From Salinibacterium sp. SWN248 (GTDB lineage Bacteria; Actinomycetota; Actinomycetes; Actinomycetales; Microbacteriaceae): a stretch of 64,000 nt of DNA. Made by a program: the position numbers and the translations under genes. The notes under the pieces are model-generated. The model saw only the letters and a program-made list of their open reading frames with translations, did not search any database and was not told where the DNA came from. Positions 46,129 through 54,748 of the stretch are shown piece by piece. The stretch spans positions 124,001-188,000 of the forward strand of contig NZ_JADYWW010000001.1 of NCBI RefSeq assembly GCF_015864575.1, read 5' to 3'. Position 1 is the first letter of the stretch. Every line of letters begins with the position of its first letter.

Positions 46129-46970
46129 TGATCGATCTCCACACGCACTCGGCGGTCTCCGATGGTCTCGACTCCCCTGCCGAGCTGATGCGTTTGGGCG
46201 CCGAAGCTGGGCTGTCGGTCATCGGCCTCACCGATCACGACACGACGGCGGGCTGGGCAGAAGCATCCGTCGCCGCACAGCAGCAGGGCATCCGCTTACT
46301 TCGTGGTGCCGAGCTTTCTACGACGGATGCCCGGGGCGGCACAGTGCACATGCTGGCGTACCTGTTCGATCCGAACGCGCCTGAGCTGCTCGCAGAACTC
46401 GCGAAAGCTCCCCAGCAACGGGAGGATCGTGTCCGGGCGATTATCGAGCGCCTCCAGCAGGATTTCGCTGTCTCGTTCGAGTCGATTACCGAGCGCGCCG
46501 GTGTCGGCACGATGCTGGGCAAGCCGCACATCGCGGCCGAGCTAGTGGCGATAGGAGCGGTCCCTACTCCGCGTGACGCTTTCACGAATATTCTCGCGGA
46601 CGGCAGCAAATACCTTGTCCCCTTGATACGGATGAGCCCGCTCACCGCTGTTGACCTCGTACAGAAAGCTGGCGGAGTCACGGTCATCGCGCATCCGCGA
46701 GACGGAGAGCGGGGCAATGGCCTTACCGCCGCCGAGATCGCTGAGCTGCGGGATGCCGAACTCTTTGGTCTCGAAGTTGACCACCGCGAGCACACCGCCC
46801 TTGCCCGCGCAGAACTCACCGCTCTCGCAACCGACTTAGGACTGCGGATGACCGGCTCCAGCGACTACCACGCCACCAATAAACCCAACCGCCTTGGCGA
46901 GAACACCACCGAACGACGCGTGCTCGACGAGCTTCTCGCGAGCGCAACTTCAGGAATGGGGCTCGTCTAG
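46125..46970 (+). CDS. PHP-domain metal-dependent phosphoesterase
   Basis: 281 residues with all PHP motifs: 'DLHTHSAVSDG', 'GLTDHDTTAG', 'LRGAELSTTD', 'TVIAHPRDG' and 'TGSSDYHATNK'. It is closest in layout to the TrpH/YciV group, which includes 5'-nucleotidases and 3',5'-nucleotide bisphosphate phosphatases. Start overlaps the glycohydrolase stop by 4 bp, so it ends the NAD/ADP-ribose operon. A nucleotide product of the upstream enzymes is the natural substrate guess. Confidence 0.88.
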   Translation: MMIDLHTHSAVSDGLDSPAELMRLGAEAGLSVIGLTDHDTTAGWAEASVAAQQQGIRLLRGAELSTTDARGGTVHMLAYLFDPNAPELLAELAKAPQQREDRVRAIIERLQQDFAVSFESITERAGVGTMLGKPHIAAELVAIGAVPTPRDAFTNILADGSKYLVPLIRMSPLTAVDLVQKAGGVTVIAHPRDGERGNGLTAAEIAELRDAELFGLEVDHREHTALARAELTALATDLGLRMTGSSDYHATNKPNRLGENTTERRVLDELLASATSGMGLV

Positions 46971-47033
46971 TCGAGAACCGCTCCTATCTCACTCGCGCAG
47001 CGCACACGCTCGCACGCGACCCGAACAAGCAGA

Positions 47034-48029
47034 TCACCAATAGCGAACCCAGAAAGTTTGGTCCTGACGGAAGAGTTCACTTTCGCCGTGGCTCGCGACG
47101 GGATAGTACGTCGCATGCAACCAGCCGTAGTTCGCGGTGTGCGCGCCGGTGCGATAGACGTCGTCGGAGTTTTCGACGGGCTCGGTCGCGAACGCAGCTG
47201 CGGTCGCGGCATCCGAAACCCGGTCAAACAGTTGGCGGCGCGGGTCAGTCGCGCAGGTTGCGGCGGCTTGGAATCCGGCCCCGAAGTCGGTCGCCCACAG
47301 CACGGTATCGATCGCAATATGGTCGGGGTGCGGGTAGGCGAAGCACCCAGCGTATCCGCCTTCTGGGGTGGAATACGACCCGACGATTCCTGCGATTGTG
47401 GCATCGTCGCCGACCAGCTCAGGCACAAATGTGTCGAGCGTGGCGCGCAGGGCCCATTCGACCTCGGCGTCGCTCAGGTCGCCATCACCGAGGTCAAACA
47501 CCAGCAAGGCTCCGCGGTCATCGAGGTCACGATAGACGTCAACGGTGGTCGAGACTGTGCATTCGTCAGTCTCGTCGATTCGGCAGACAACACCATTGGG
47601 GTCCGGTAGCGGCGCAGAGGTCACCGGGTCCGCAAATCGACCGGGGATAGTCTCATCTTCCTGAACCATGTCGCTGAAGTACTGCACAAATGAATTCACT
47701 CGCGCTTCGGCGCAGGCTTCGCTGTACTTGGCCTCGGGGATTGGCTCCGGAGCAGGCTCCAGATCGGGTTGCCATCCGGCTTCGAACCCCTCTGGGGCGC
47801 AGAATCCGGTCTGCTCTCCCCGTGTCAGCAACACCACCACGCTATAAACGTCAGCACGATTCTCGAATAGAGACCAGTACTGAAACTCGTCATCCGGATG
47901 CGGGCCGACAAAGATGACCGCGCTGGGCTCGATAGTGGTTCGGGCCTGCGCGATCGCGCCAAGACTTGCCGTCACCCCCACAATCAACGTGACAGCGACG
48001 AACCATTTAACTGCGCGATGAAGGCTCAC
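47034..48029 (-). CDS. Membrane-anchored PIG-L family deacetylase
   Basis: 331 residues. A single hydrophobic segment (about residues 8-28) acts as signal or anchor. The metal site 'VGPHPDDEFQ' follows at about residue 42 and a second 'YPHPDHIAIDTVLWA' lies in the C-terminal half. Family members remove N-acetyl groups from GlcNAc-containing substrates. I chose GTG at 48029 because it overlaps the acyltransferase stop (GTGA) and puts the anchor at the very N-terminus. It probably acts on an extracytoplasmic glycan or glycolipid. Confidence 0.82.
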   Translation of the reverse strand: MSLHRAVKWFVAVTLIVGVTASLGAIAQARTTIEPSAVIFVGPHPDDEFQYWSLFENRADVYSVVVLLTRGEQTGFCAPEGFEAGWQPDLEPAPEPIPEAKYSEACAEARVNSFVQYFSDMVQEDETIPGRFADPVTSAPLPDPNGVVCRIDETDECTVSTTVDVYRDLDDRGALLVFDLGDGDLSDAEVEWALRATLDTFVPELVGDDATIAGIVGSYSTPEGGYAGCFAYPHPDHIAIDTVLWATDFGAGFQAAATCATDPRRQLFDRVSDAATAAAFATEPVENSDDVYRTGAHTANYGWLHATYYPVASHGESELFRQDQTFWVRYW

Positions 48030-49198
48030 GGCTTCACGTACCAACCGCGGCGGTGAAGCACTATAGAGAGCAGAACCCACGACATTAGCCACAGCATTGT
48101 CCACACGAGTTGGGCGAGAACTGCTGACGGAAACAGGCTGGCGAAGGCGCCGGTGACCGACGTCCCGCCGGGGAGTGGCCGGTTGAGCAACAGCATCATC
48201 AAGTGCGAGCCAAAGTAGGCCAGCAGGCTATTGCGCCCTAGTGCAACCCATGGCGTCCAGAAGCGGCTCTGCCGTTCGGTTCGAAACTTACTCGAAGGCA
48301 AGGCGACTTGACCCAACCAGAGGAGCAGAGCGGCAATGGCCGCGATGCTCAAGGCGAAAGGTGCTGTCCACAACCGCTTCATTGGCGGCACCGGCCCACC
48401 GGCCAGCAGGTCGGGGCCAAGCCACAGCGCCGCTGCGAGCCCGAGCAGTGCGGCGATGGCGAGAGCAATCGGCACGGTGGTGATGGGAATTCGCGTTGAA
48501 CTTGCCGCCTCGTCCTTGCGGAAGCGCAGAATCAGATGCCCCAGTGTCGCCCCGGCTGCTGTAGAAACGAGAGCACCCATGATCGCAATGATTCCCTCGG
48601 GGTCGTGCCCGGCGAGACCATTCCTATAGATGTGGGTTGCTCCAAAGAGGAGCGAGTCGAGCGGGCCAGACGGGTTGCACTCAGGCGTGAGTAGAGTCGC
48701 GACACACGAGCGCGCGAAGCTCGAGAGCATCACCGTGTTTGAGATAGCGAGCACGATTGTCAGCAGCGCCCAGCCTCGCCAGCTGCGCGTGACGAGGTGC
48801 AGCAAGGCCATCACGACGATCACGACAGCGTAAAGCTGCAACACTCCCGTGAACCGCAGCTCTGTCAGTGACGCCGTTGCGTCGACGACTGCGTTGAACC
48901 CGAGGCCAAGAGCGACAAGCACAAGTGCCCGGCGCAGCACGCCCCAAGGCTCAACCTGACGATGAAACGCGAACGCCATTCCGCAACCGGCGAGGGTTAC
49001 GAACAGCGGAAAAATGAGATCGATGGGCATGACACTTGCCCAGGGAGCGTGGTCAAGCAGCGGGATGGAAATGATGACGCTGTTGACACCCAAGCTGGCG
49101 ACGAGCATCCAGCCCCGGGCCCAATCGAGAGCGTCGATGCGATTCTTCGTCGCAGTGGCTGGGCCGTTGACGGCTACCGACGCGCGCTCGTTGGCCAT
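48026..49198 (-). CDS. HGSNAT/DUF1624-like membrane acyltransferase
   Basis: 390 residues with about ten membrane helices. The first block, 'IDALDWARGWMLVASLGVN', and 'MPIDLIFPLFVTLAGCGMAF' match the heparan-alpha-glucosaminide N-acetyltransferase-like family, and 'LGRNSLLAYFGSHL' is its usual C-terminal signature. The family moves acetyl groups across the membrane onto amino sugars. ATG at 49198 has GGGGAG upstream. It is coupled to the PIG-L gene by a GTGA overlap, so the pair may add and remove acetyl groups on one surface glycan. Confidence 0.82.
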   Translation of the reverse strand: MANERASVAVNGPATATKNRIDALDWARGWMLVASLGVNSVIISIPLLDHAPWASVMPIDLIFPLFVTLAGCGMAFAFHRQVEPWGVLRRALVLVALGLGFNAVVDATASLTELRFTGVLQLYAVVIVVMALLHLVTRSWRGWALLTIVLAISNTVMLSSFARSCVATLLTPECNPSGPLDSLLFGATHIYRNGLAGHDPEGIIAIMGALVSTAAGATLGHLILRFRKDEAASSTRIPITTVPIALAIAALLGLAAALWLGPDLLAGGPVPPMKRLWTAPFALSIAAIAALLLWLGQVALPSSKFRTERQSRFWTPWVALGRNSLLAYFGSHLMMLLLNRPLPGGTSVTGAFASLFPSAVLAQLVWTMLWLMSWVLLSIVLHRRGWYVKP

Positions 49199-49347
49199 GC
49201 GCTCCCCGAATCCCGGCTCCTGGCCGAATGAACTGACGCAGTTAATGCCCGGTGGGCGCTGGACTGCCTCGCAGAAGAATACCACCGCGCTTCCACAGCT
49301 TCGTTCGCGCTGAGTCGAGCCCAGAGCCCTACTACTCCCTAGTGGCG

Positions 49348-50283
49348 CTAGTGCCCCCGGTGATCCTGAATCGTCATGCGCGCACCAAACGCCGGCTTGC
49401 GAAACCCGGATGCCGTGATGAGTCGCACGACCCGCTGACGGTGGCCGCGCCAGGGCTCGAGCAGTTCGAGCATCTGCTCATCGTCGACGGGTTCGCCGAT
49501 AAGGGCCCAGCCGACGACGGCGGCGAGGTGGTAATCGCCGACGCTGGGGCTGTCGGGATCGGCGTGCGAGCGCTGCATCGTTTCGGCGGCCGTCCACACG
49601 CCAACGCCCACAACTGATCGCAGGGCGGCCTCGATGCGCGGCCCGCCGCGGCCCCAGTCGGCCGTGCGCTCAAGGGATGCCGCTACTTGAGTCGCGCGCA
49701 TCACGGTCGCCGAACGCTGCGGCCCGACCCCGGCACGGTGCCACTCCCACGACGGAATCCGTGACCACTCCTGCGGCGTCGGCACCACACGCATCCCGGC
49801 CGGGGCTGGCCCAGGCGCTGGTGAACCGAACTTCGTGACGAGGATGCGCCACCCCCGCTTCGCCTCGATGCCCGTGACTTTCTGCTCCAGAATGGCCATC
49901 ACGAGTGCCTCGAAAACGAGTCGAGTGCGAGCCAACCGCAGACCGGGGTTCTGCCGCTGCGCCTCAGCGGCAAACGGAAGCGCCGAAATGTCGAAGTCGC
50001 TCCAGTCGTCGCCCTCCCCCAGCAGCTCGGGAACGCTGTCGATCGCCCACTCAGCTCCAGCACCCCACGCGGTGCACTCCACATGCGACTGGTGCTGCAC
50101 GAGAAGCAAGGTTGCGGGGCCGGCAGGGGTGAGCATCGTGCGCCAAGTGCCCGTGGCATCCACTCGCATAGTCGGATCACCGGCACCACGCTTGAGCGGC
50201 TGCAGGGTGGCGCACACATCGACGGGCCGCCCGGGCGCGAAACGCAGGCGCAGAGGCTCGGCGGCAGCGAGCGCTTCAGTCAT
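49348..50283 (-). CDS. AlkA-like DNA-3-methyladenine glycosylase
   Basis: About 311 residues. The helix-hairpin-helix is 'LRSVVGVGVWTAAETM' and the catalytic aspartate sits in 'SVGDYHLAAVVGWAL', the HhH-GPD arrangement. The N-terminal half is the alkylated-base-glycosylase beta domain ('LRLRFAPGRPVDV'). It excises alkylated purines in base-excision repair. ATG at 50283 lies 7 nt after TAATCT on the minus strand, so a leaderless start; an upstream GTG (50304) lacks this support. Confidence 0.85.
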   Translation of the reverse strand: MTEALAAAEPLRLRFAPGRPVDVCATLQPLKRGAGDPTMRVDATGTWRTMLTPAGPATLLLVQHQSHVECTAWGAGAEWAIDSVPELLGEGDDWSDFDISALPFAAEAQRQNPGLRLARTRLVFEALVMAILEQKVTGIEAKRGWRILVTKFGSPAPGPAPAGMRVVPTPQEWSRIPSWEWHRAGVGPQRSATVMRATQVAASLERTADWGRGGPRIEAALRSVVGVGVWTAAETMQRSHADPDSPSVGDYHLAAVVGWALIGEPVDDEQMLELLEPWRGHRQRVVRLITASGFRKPAFGARMTIQDHRGH

Positions 50284-50290
50284 GCGCCCT

Positions 50291-50296
50291 AGATTA
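50291..50296 (-). promoter_or_regulatory. -10 box, leaderless promoter of AlkA-like gene
   Basis: TAATCT on the minus strand 7 nt before the ATG at 50283; decides the start choice. Confidence 0.55.
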
Positions 50297-50328
50297 CGCG
50301 GCACCCCTGACGTAGAGTTTCACTCACA

Positions 50329-50697
50329 ATGTTCACCTTCACCACCATGCTCCTCCTCGGCGCCTATGCCGGGATGCTTCAAGTGGATGCCCGCAAGCCG
50401 CGTTCCAGCCGGCCAGCTCTCGTCGGCAGTGTGCTTGTGATCGTCGCCGCCGTGGGTTTCCTCTTCGCTTTCGATCGCACCAATTGGATCGCCCCTTTCG
50501 TTTTCTTAGCGATCGTCTTACTCTCCAGGGCGCTCTACGCTGCCTGGGGTTGGAAACATCGCTTTCCCGAAGCCGGGATGTCGTACTGGGCGTTCTTCGT
50601 GCGCGAGCTCTACGACAACTCCTTCACAGCCAAGCAGTACGCCACGATGCTCGCCGAACGCGAACTCTCCGAAGGCCAGACCACCGCCGCTGACTAA
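50329..50697 (+). CDS. Small membrane protein of unknown function
   Basis: 122 residues with three probable membrane segments in the first 85 residues: 'FTTMLLLGAYAGML', 'LVGSVLVIVAAVGFLFAF' and 'APFVFLAIVLLSRALYAAW'. The soluble C-terminus is 'YWAFFVRELYDNSFTAKQYA'. Not recognised. It lies 45 bp from the divergent AlkA-like gene and just ahead of another small membrane protein. Confidence 0.65.
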   Translation: MFTFTTMLLLGAYAGMLQVDARKPRSSRPALVGSVLVIVAAVGFLFAFDRTNWIAPFVFLAIVLLSRALYAAWGWKHRFPEAGMSYWAFFVRELYDNSFTAKQYATMLAERELSEGQTTAAD

Positions 50698-50698
50698 A

Positions 50699-50704
50699 CT
50701 GCGC
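50699..50704 (+). promoter_or_regulatory. -10 box TAAACT before 50707
   Basis: TAAACT overlaps the end of the upstream stop codon region (50695-50700); it ends 6 nt before the ATG at 50707, giving a leaderless arrangement. Coordinates are within a few bases. Confidence 0.45.
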
Positions 50705-50706
50705 TC

Positions 50707-51225
50707 ATGCTTATCTTCATCGGAGCGGTCATCGGCGGTCTCCTCATCGGGGCCGTCTACGCCAGGGTTCACGTGCCTGCACCTCGGCCCCTCCTCCGTG
50801 TGGGGGCGATCCTTCTTGGCTTCGCCGGCGCCATGGCCGTGCTGCTCCTGCAGCCCGACGTCGCCCCGCTGCAGCACGCCCTGAACGCCCTCATCGCGTA
50901 CGCCCTCAGCTTCTTGCTGGGCTCAACGCTGGTGCGCGGGATGCTCTGGCACCGGCTCCTCCCCGACTCCGGTCGCACTCCCGCCCAGACCATCGGCCGC
51001 GTCTTCCTGCGCCCCGACCAGATCTACGACGAGTGGATGCTCTTCCTCCAGTCCGAGGTCGACGCCGCCGAAGCCGAAGAAGCCGACACGACTGTGGACA
51101 CGCCTGCGGCATCCAGCCCCACCGCCAGCGCCAGCGCCAGCGCCAGCGCCAGCGCCAGCGAAAGCGCCAGCGAAAGCGCCAGCGAAAGCACCAGCGAAAG
51201 CACCGCCCCCAGCCAACAGCCGTAA
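50707..51225 (+). CDS. Small membrane protein with Ala-Ser/Glu-Ser repeat tail
   Basis: 172 residues with three to four membrane segments ('LIFIGAVIGGLLIGAVYA', 'VGAILLGFAGAMAVLLL', 'LNALIAYALSFLLGSTLV'), then a cytoplasmic-looking 'DQIYDEWMLFLQSE' and an acidic Ala/Ser/Glu tail. The tail is encoded by a hexanucleotide tandem repeat (51124-51201), so its length may vary by slippage without breaking the frame. Function unknown. Confidence 0.7.
   Translation: MLIFIGAVIGGLLIGAVYARVHVPAPRPLLRVGAILLGFAGAMAVLLLQPDVAPLQHALNALIAYALSFLLGSTLVRGMLWHRLLPDSGRTPAQTIGRVFLRPDQIYDEWMLFLQSEVDAAEAEEADTTVDTPAASSPTASASASASASASESASESASESTSESTAPSQQP
51124..51201 (+). repeat. Hexanucleotide tandem repeat, 13 units
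   Basis: Six perfect GCCAGC units, then GAAAGC alternating with GCCAGC or ACCAGC to a total of 13 units. Each unit codes for Ala-Ser, Glu-Ser or Thr-Ser. Confidence 0.95.
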
Positions 51226-51228
51226 ACT
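51223..51228 (+). promoter_or_regulatory. -10 box, leaderless promoter of trhO
   Basis: TAAACT lies at about 51223-51228 and is followed by six bases and the GTG at 51235. It overlaps the preceding stop codon. No ribosome binding site is seen. Confidence 0.6.
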
Positions 51229-51234
51229 TGGCCT

Positions 51235-52122
51235 GTGGCTGTTCCTAAGATCCTTCTCTTCTACGTGTTCACGCCGCTGGCCGATCCGGAGGCTGTGCGG
51301 CTGTGGCAGCGCGACCTCTGTGAGTTCCTCGGGCTCGGCGGTCGCATCATCCTCTCCAAAGACGGCATGAATGGCACCGTCGGCGGCGAGCTCAAAGACA
51401 TTAAGCGTTACGTGCGCAAGACGCGGGAGTATCCGGCGTTCAAGAACATCGACTTCAAGTGGAGCGAGGGTCAGGGCGACGACTTCCCGAAGCTCAGCGT
51501 GAAGGTGCGCGACGAGATCGTGAGCTTCGGCGCCCCCGGTGAGTTGCAGGTCGACGAAAACGGCGTCGTTGGCGGCGGCACGAAACTCAGCCCCGAAGAA
51601 CTCCACGAGCTCGTTGCCCGCAAGGAGGTCACCTTCTTCGACGGCCGCAATCCCATCGAGGCCGCGATCGGCAAATTCACCGATGCGATAGTTCCGGATG
51701 TCGCCACCACTCGTGACTTCGTCGCCGAACTCGACAGCGGCAAGTACGACCACCTGAAAGACAAGCCCGTCGTCACGTACTGCACGGGCGGCATCCGCTG
51801 TGAGGTGCTCTCTTCTCTTATGCGCAGCCGCGGATTCGGCGAGGTCTACCAACTCGAGGGCGGAATCGTTCGCTACGGCGAAAAGTACGGCGACTCCGGT
51901 CTGTGGAACGGTTCGCTCTACGTCTTCGACAAGCGCATGGCCATCGACTTCACGGCAGACACCGAAGCGATTGGCCGCTGTTACCAGTGCGGTGCGGCAA
52001 CCAAACGGGTCGAGAATTGCCACAACAAGGCCTGCCGCGAGCAGTTCGTGGTGTGCGATGAGCACGCAGACTCCGTGGCGTGTGCCGCGCATCCGATCAC
52101 AGAAGCATCAATCAGCCACTAA
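51235..52122 (+). CDS. trhO: tRNA uridine(34) hydroxylase, oxygen-dependent
   Basis: 295 residues, family length. An N-terminal acylphosphatase-like domain ('[20 protein letters not shown]') is followed by a rhodanese domain with the active-site loop '[12 protein letters not shown]'. The C-terminal cysteine-rich tail ([15 protein letters not shown]) is typical. The enzyme installs 5-hydroxyuridine at the wobble position of tRNA. GTG start at 51235 is leaderless by its position behind TAAACT. Confidence 0.93.
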   Translation: MAVPKILLFYVFTPLADPEAVRLWQRDLCEFLGLGGRIILSKDGMNGTVGGELKDIKRYVRKTREYPAFKNIDFKWSEGQGDDFPKLSVKVRDEIVSFGAPGELQVDENGVVGGGTKLSPEELHELVARKEVTFFDGRNPIEAAIGKFTDAIVPDVATTRDFVAELDSGKYDHLKDKPVVTYCTGGIRCEVLSSLMRSRGFGEVYQLEGGIVRYGEKYGDSGLWNGSLYVFDKRMAIDFTADTEAIGRCYQCGAATKRVENCHNKACREQFVVCDEHADSVACAAHPITEASISH

Positions 52123-52187
52123 AGCGACGCGGTGCTGCGAACCAGATCGTGGCTCGGAAACGCACAAAAATGCGCCATGATGGGTTC

Positions 52188-53213
52188 ATGAAGATCGGAA
52201 TCCTGACCAGCGGTGGCGACTGCCCCGGGTTGAACGCAGTTATTCGCGGCATCGTGCTCAAGGGCACACAGGTCTACGACAAAGAGTTCGTCGGCTTCCG
52301 CGACGGTTGGCGTGGAGTCGTTGAAGGCGACGCCATGCCCCTCACGCGCAAAGACATTCAGGGCATCTCCAAGCAGGGTGGCACCATTCTGGGCACCTCG
52401 CGCACGAACCCCTTCGAGGGCACCGACGGCGCAGACACTGTGCGCGAAAACATGGAACGCCTCGGGGTCGACTCCCTCATCGCCATCGGCGGCGAGGGCA
52501 CGCTTGCTGCCGCCAAGCGGTTGACGGATGCCGGAATCAAGATCGTCGGAGTCCCCAAGACGGTAGACAACGACCTTTCCGCCACCGACTACACGTTCGG
52601 CTTCGACACTGCCACGCAGATCGCGACCGACGCCATGGACCGCCTGCGCACCACCGGCGACTCGCACGGCCGCTGCATGGTTGCTGAAGTAATGGGCCGC
52701 CATGTTGGCTGGATCGCTCTGCACTCGGGCATGGCTGCCGGCGCCCACGCGATTCTCATCCCCGAACAGAAGACCTCGATGGCACAGATCGTGGAGTGGG
52801 TCACTTCGGCTCGCGACCGCGGCCGCGCCCCTCTCGTTGTTGTTGCCGAAGGCTTCACCCTCGACACCATGGACGACGCCCACTCCGAGCGCGGCCTCGA
52901 CGCCTTCGGTCGCCCGCGCCTCGGCGGAATCGGCGACATGCTTGCGCCCGAGATTGAAGCTCTCACCGGCCTCGAAACTCGCTCGACCACTCTGGGACAC
53001 ATCCAGCGCGGTGGAACTCCCAGCGCCTACGACCGGGTTCTTGCCACTCGCTACGGACTCGCCGCCGTCGACGCGGTCATCCACGGTCGCTGGGGTCGCA
53101 TGGTGTCGCTGCAGGGTACCGAGATCACCAACGTGGCGTTCGAAGATGCCCTCGGCAAGCTCAACACGGTGCCGCAGTCGCGCTACGACGAAGCTGCGAT
53201 TCTCTTCGGCTAA
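52188..53213 (+). CDS. pfkA: 6-phosphofructokinase (group III, ATP-type)
   Basis: 341 residues. 'LTSGGDCPGLNAVI' opens the phosphoryl-donor site. 'IGGEGTLAAAKRL' carries glycine at the position that discriminates ATP (Gly) from pyrophosphate (Asp). 'VPKTVDNDL' has the lysine seen in group III enzymes, then the catalytic aspartate. 'MGRHVGWIAL' binds fructose 6-phosphate. This mix of residues is usual in actinobacterial ATP-dependent PfkA. ATG at 52188; a CATGAT box six bases upstream suggests a leaderless message. It catalyses the committed step of glycolysis. Confidence 0.93.
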   Translation: MKIGILTSGGDCPGLNAVIRGIVLKGTQVYDKEFVGFRDGWRGVVEGDAMPLTRKDIQGISKQGGTILGTSRTNPFEGTDGADTVRENMERLGVDSLIAIGGEGTLAAAKRLTDAGIKIVGVPKTVDNDLSATDYTFGFDTATQIATDAMDRLRTTGDSHGRCMVAEVMGRHVGWIALHSGMAAGAHAILIPEQKTSMAQIVEWVTSARDRGRAPLVVVAEGFTLDTMDDAHSERGLDAFGRPRLGGIGDMLAPEIEALTGLETRSTTLGHIQRGGTPSAYDRVLATRYGLAAVDAVIHGRWGRMVSLQGTEITNVAFEDALGKLNTVPQSRYDEAAILFG

Positions 53214-53248
53214 ACCGACTTTCTGACTCAGAACCCAGCCTGCGGTTC

Positions 53249-53254
53249 TAGGCT
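53249..53254 (+). promoter_or_regulatory. -10 box, leaderless promoter of oxidoreductase
   Basis: TAGGCT ends 6 nt before the ATG at 53261. Confidence 0.6.
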
Positions 53255-53260
53255 GACGGT

Positions 53261-54250
53261 ATGTGGCGTGGAATCGAAGTAGTCAAGAACGAGTCCGACC
53301 GACAAGCTCCGGCGCACGTCGAGCTCTCCGAGCAACTGGATGACAGCATCCTGATGCCCGGAGATGTCACGATCGATGTCGAGTTCTCCAGCCTCAACTA
53401 CAAAGACGGCATCGCCCTCACCGGCAGACCTGGCATCGTTCGCGCCCCGCGCCTGATCGCCGGCATCGACCTCGTCGGCGTCGTCGCCGAGTCGACGGAT
53501 GACCGCTTTAGTGCTGGTCAGCGTGTGTTGGTGAACGGCTGCGGTCTTAGTGAAACCCACCATGGTGGTTTCGCGGAGCGCGCGCGCGTTCCCGGCGATT
53601 GGGTCGTTCCGGTGCCCGCAAGAATCAGCAATCATCAGGCCGCCGCCATCGGCACGGCAGGGTTCACGGCCATGCTCTCCGTGCTCGCCATCGAGCGTGG
53701 AGGCGTCTCCGGCGAGGTTCTCGTCACCGGTGCTGCCGGCGGAGTGGGGTCTGTGGCCATCGCCCTGCTCACCAAGCTCGGGTACAGCGTGACGGCATCC
53801 ACTGGTCGCGAAAGCGAACACGACTACCTGCGCGCGCTAGGCGCCACCACCATCATTGACCGCGCCGAACTCAGCGCCGAGCCGAAAGCGCTCATGAAAC
53901 AACGCTGGGCCGGGGCGATCGACGCCGTCGGCGGCACGACACTCGCCTCGGCCATCGCCACCACCGAATACGGCGGAACGGTGACCGCGTGCGGCAACGC
54001 TCAATCGAGCGATCTACACACGAGCGTGATGCCCTTCATTTTGCGCGGCGTGAGCCTCGTCGGCATCAACTCGGTCTTCACTCCGCGAGCACACCGCCTC
54101 GAAACGTGGGACCGCCTTGAGCGCGATCTCGACCTCAGCCTGCTCGAGAGCACGACCTCCACGATCGGGCTCAGCAACGCTATCGCGGCCGGAGAAGACA
54201 TCATTGCGGGGCGCATCCGCGGTCGAACGGTCATCGACGTGCACGGCTAG
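53261..54250 (+). CDS. MDR-family quinone/acrylyl-CoA reductase (YhdH/AcuI-like)
   Basis: 329 residues. The catalytic N-terminal domain has 'SSLNYKDGIALTG', the YhdH/AcuI signature, and the Rossmann domain has 'VLVTGAAGGVGSVAIALL' for NADPH. 'AGRIRGRTVIDV' is the usual C-terminus. No zinc ligands are evident. The family reduces acrylyl-CoA or quinones with NADPH; which one cannot be told. Leaderless start at 53261. Confidence 0.88.
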   Translation: MWRGIEVVKNESDRQAPAHVELSEQLDDSILMPGDVTIDVEFSSLNYKDGIALTGRPGIVRAPRLIAGIDLVGVVAESTDDRFSAGQRVLVNGCGLSETHHGGFAERARVPGDWVVPVPARISNHQAAAIGTAGFTAMLSVLAIERGGVSGEVLVTGAAGGVGSVAIALLTKLGYSVTASTGRESEHDYLRALGATTIIDRAELSAEPKALMKQRWAGAIDAVGGTTLASAIATTEYGGTVTACGNAQSSDLHTSVMPFILRGVSLVGINSVFTPRAHRLETWDRLERDLDLSLLESTTSTIGLSNAIAAGEDIIAGRIRGRTVIDVHG

Positions 54251-54277
54251 CAACCCGGCTGTGCCACACTTTTGAGC

Positions 54278-54685
54278 ATGAACACTGTTTTGGCAATCCT
54301 CGGATCAGCTTTTATCTTTCTCGCCGCGCTCGTGCACCTCATGATTTTCTTCATGGAGAGCGTGCTCTTTCACACGCCTCGCGTGCAGCAAATCTTCGGA
54401 GTGCGACCCCAGGATGCGGATGCCGTGAAGCCGTGGGCCTACAACCAAGGCTTCTACAACGTCTTCCTCGCTCTCGGCGCCGGAACGGGTCTCGTGCTCA
54501 TGGGCACCACCAACCTGTGGCCAGCCGGCATTGCCCTCGCCATGTTTGGCGCACTCAGCATGGTGCTCGCTGCGATCGTGCTGGTCACGTCGCAGCCTAA
54601 GACGATGCTGCGTCCCGCGATCATCCAGGGCACCCCGCCACTGCTCGGAATCATCTTCCTGGTGCTGGCCCTCAACGTCGGCTAA
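54278..54685 (+). CDS. DUF1304 membrane protein
   Basis: 135 residues with four membrane helices. 'LAALVHLMIFFMESVLF' and 'WAYNQGFYNVFLALGA' are the conserved DUF1304 blocks. Function is unknown. The ATG at 54278 is preferred to a TTG two codons earlier. It lies 27 bp after the reductase and may share its message. Confidence 0.85.
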   Translation: MNTVLAILGSAFIFLAALVHLMIFFMESVLFHTPRVQQIFGVRPQDADAVKPWAYNQGFYNVFLALGAGTGLVLMGTTNLWPAGIALAMFGALSMVLAAIVLVTSQPKTMLRPAIIQGTPPLLGIIFLVLALNVG

Positions 54686-54748
54686 GACCGCACGAACGGG
54701 CGGCAACCGCCACGGCAACCTTCGCCCGCTGGCGGGCCTCACCACCCG

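Noticed and set aside
49348-50304. Upstream GTG start for the AlkA-like gene
   Set aside because: The -10 box TAATCT at 50291-50296 lies inside that extension and fits a leaderless start at 50283.
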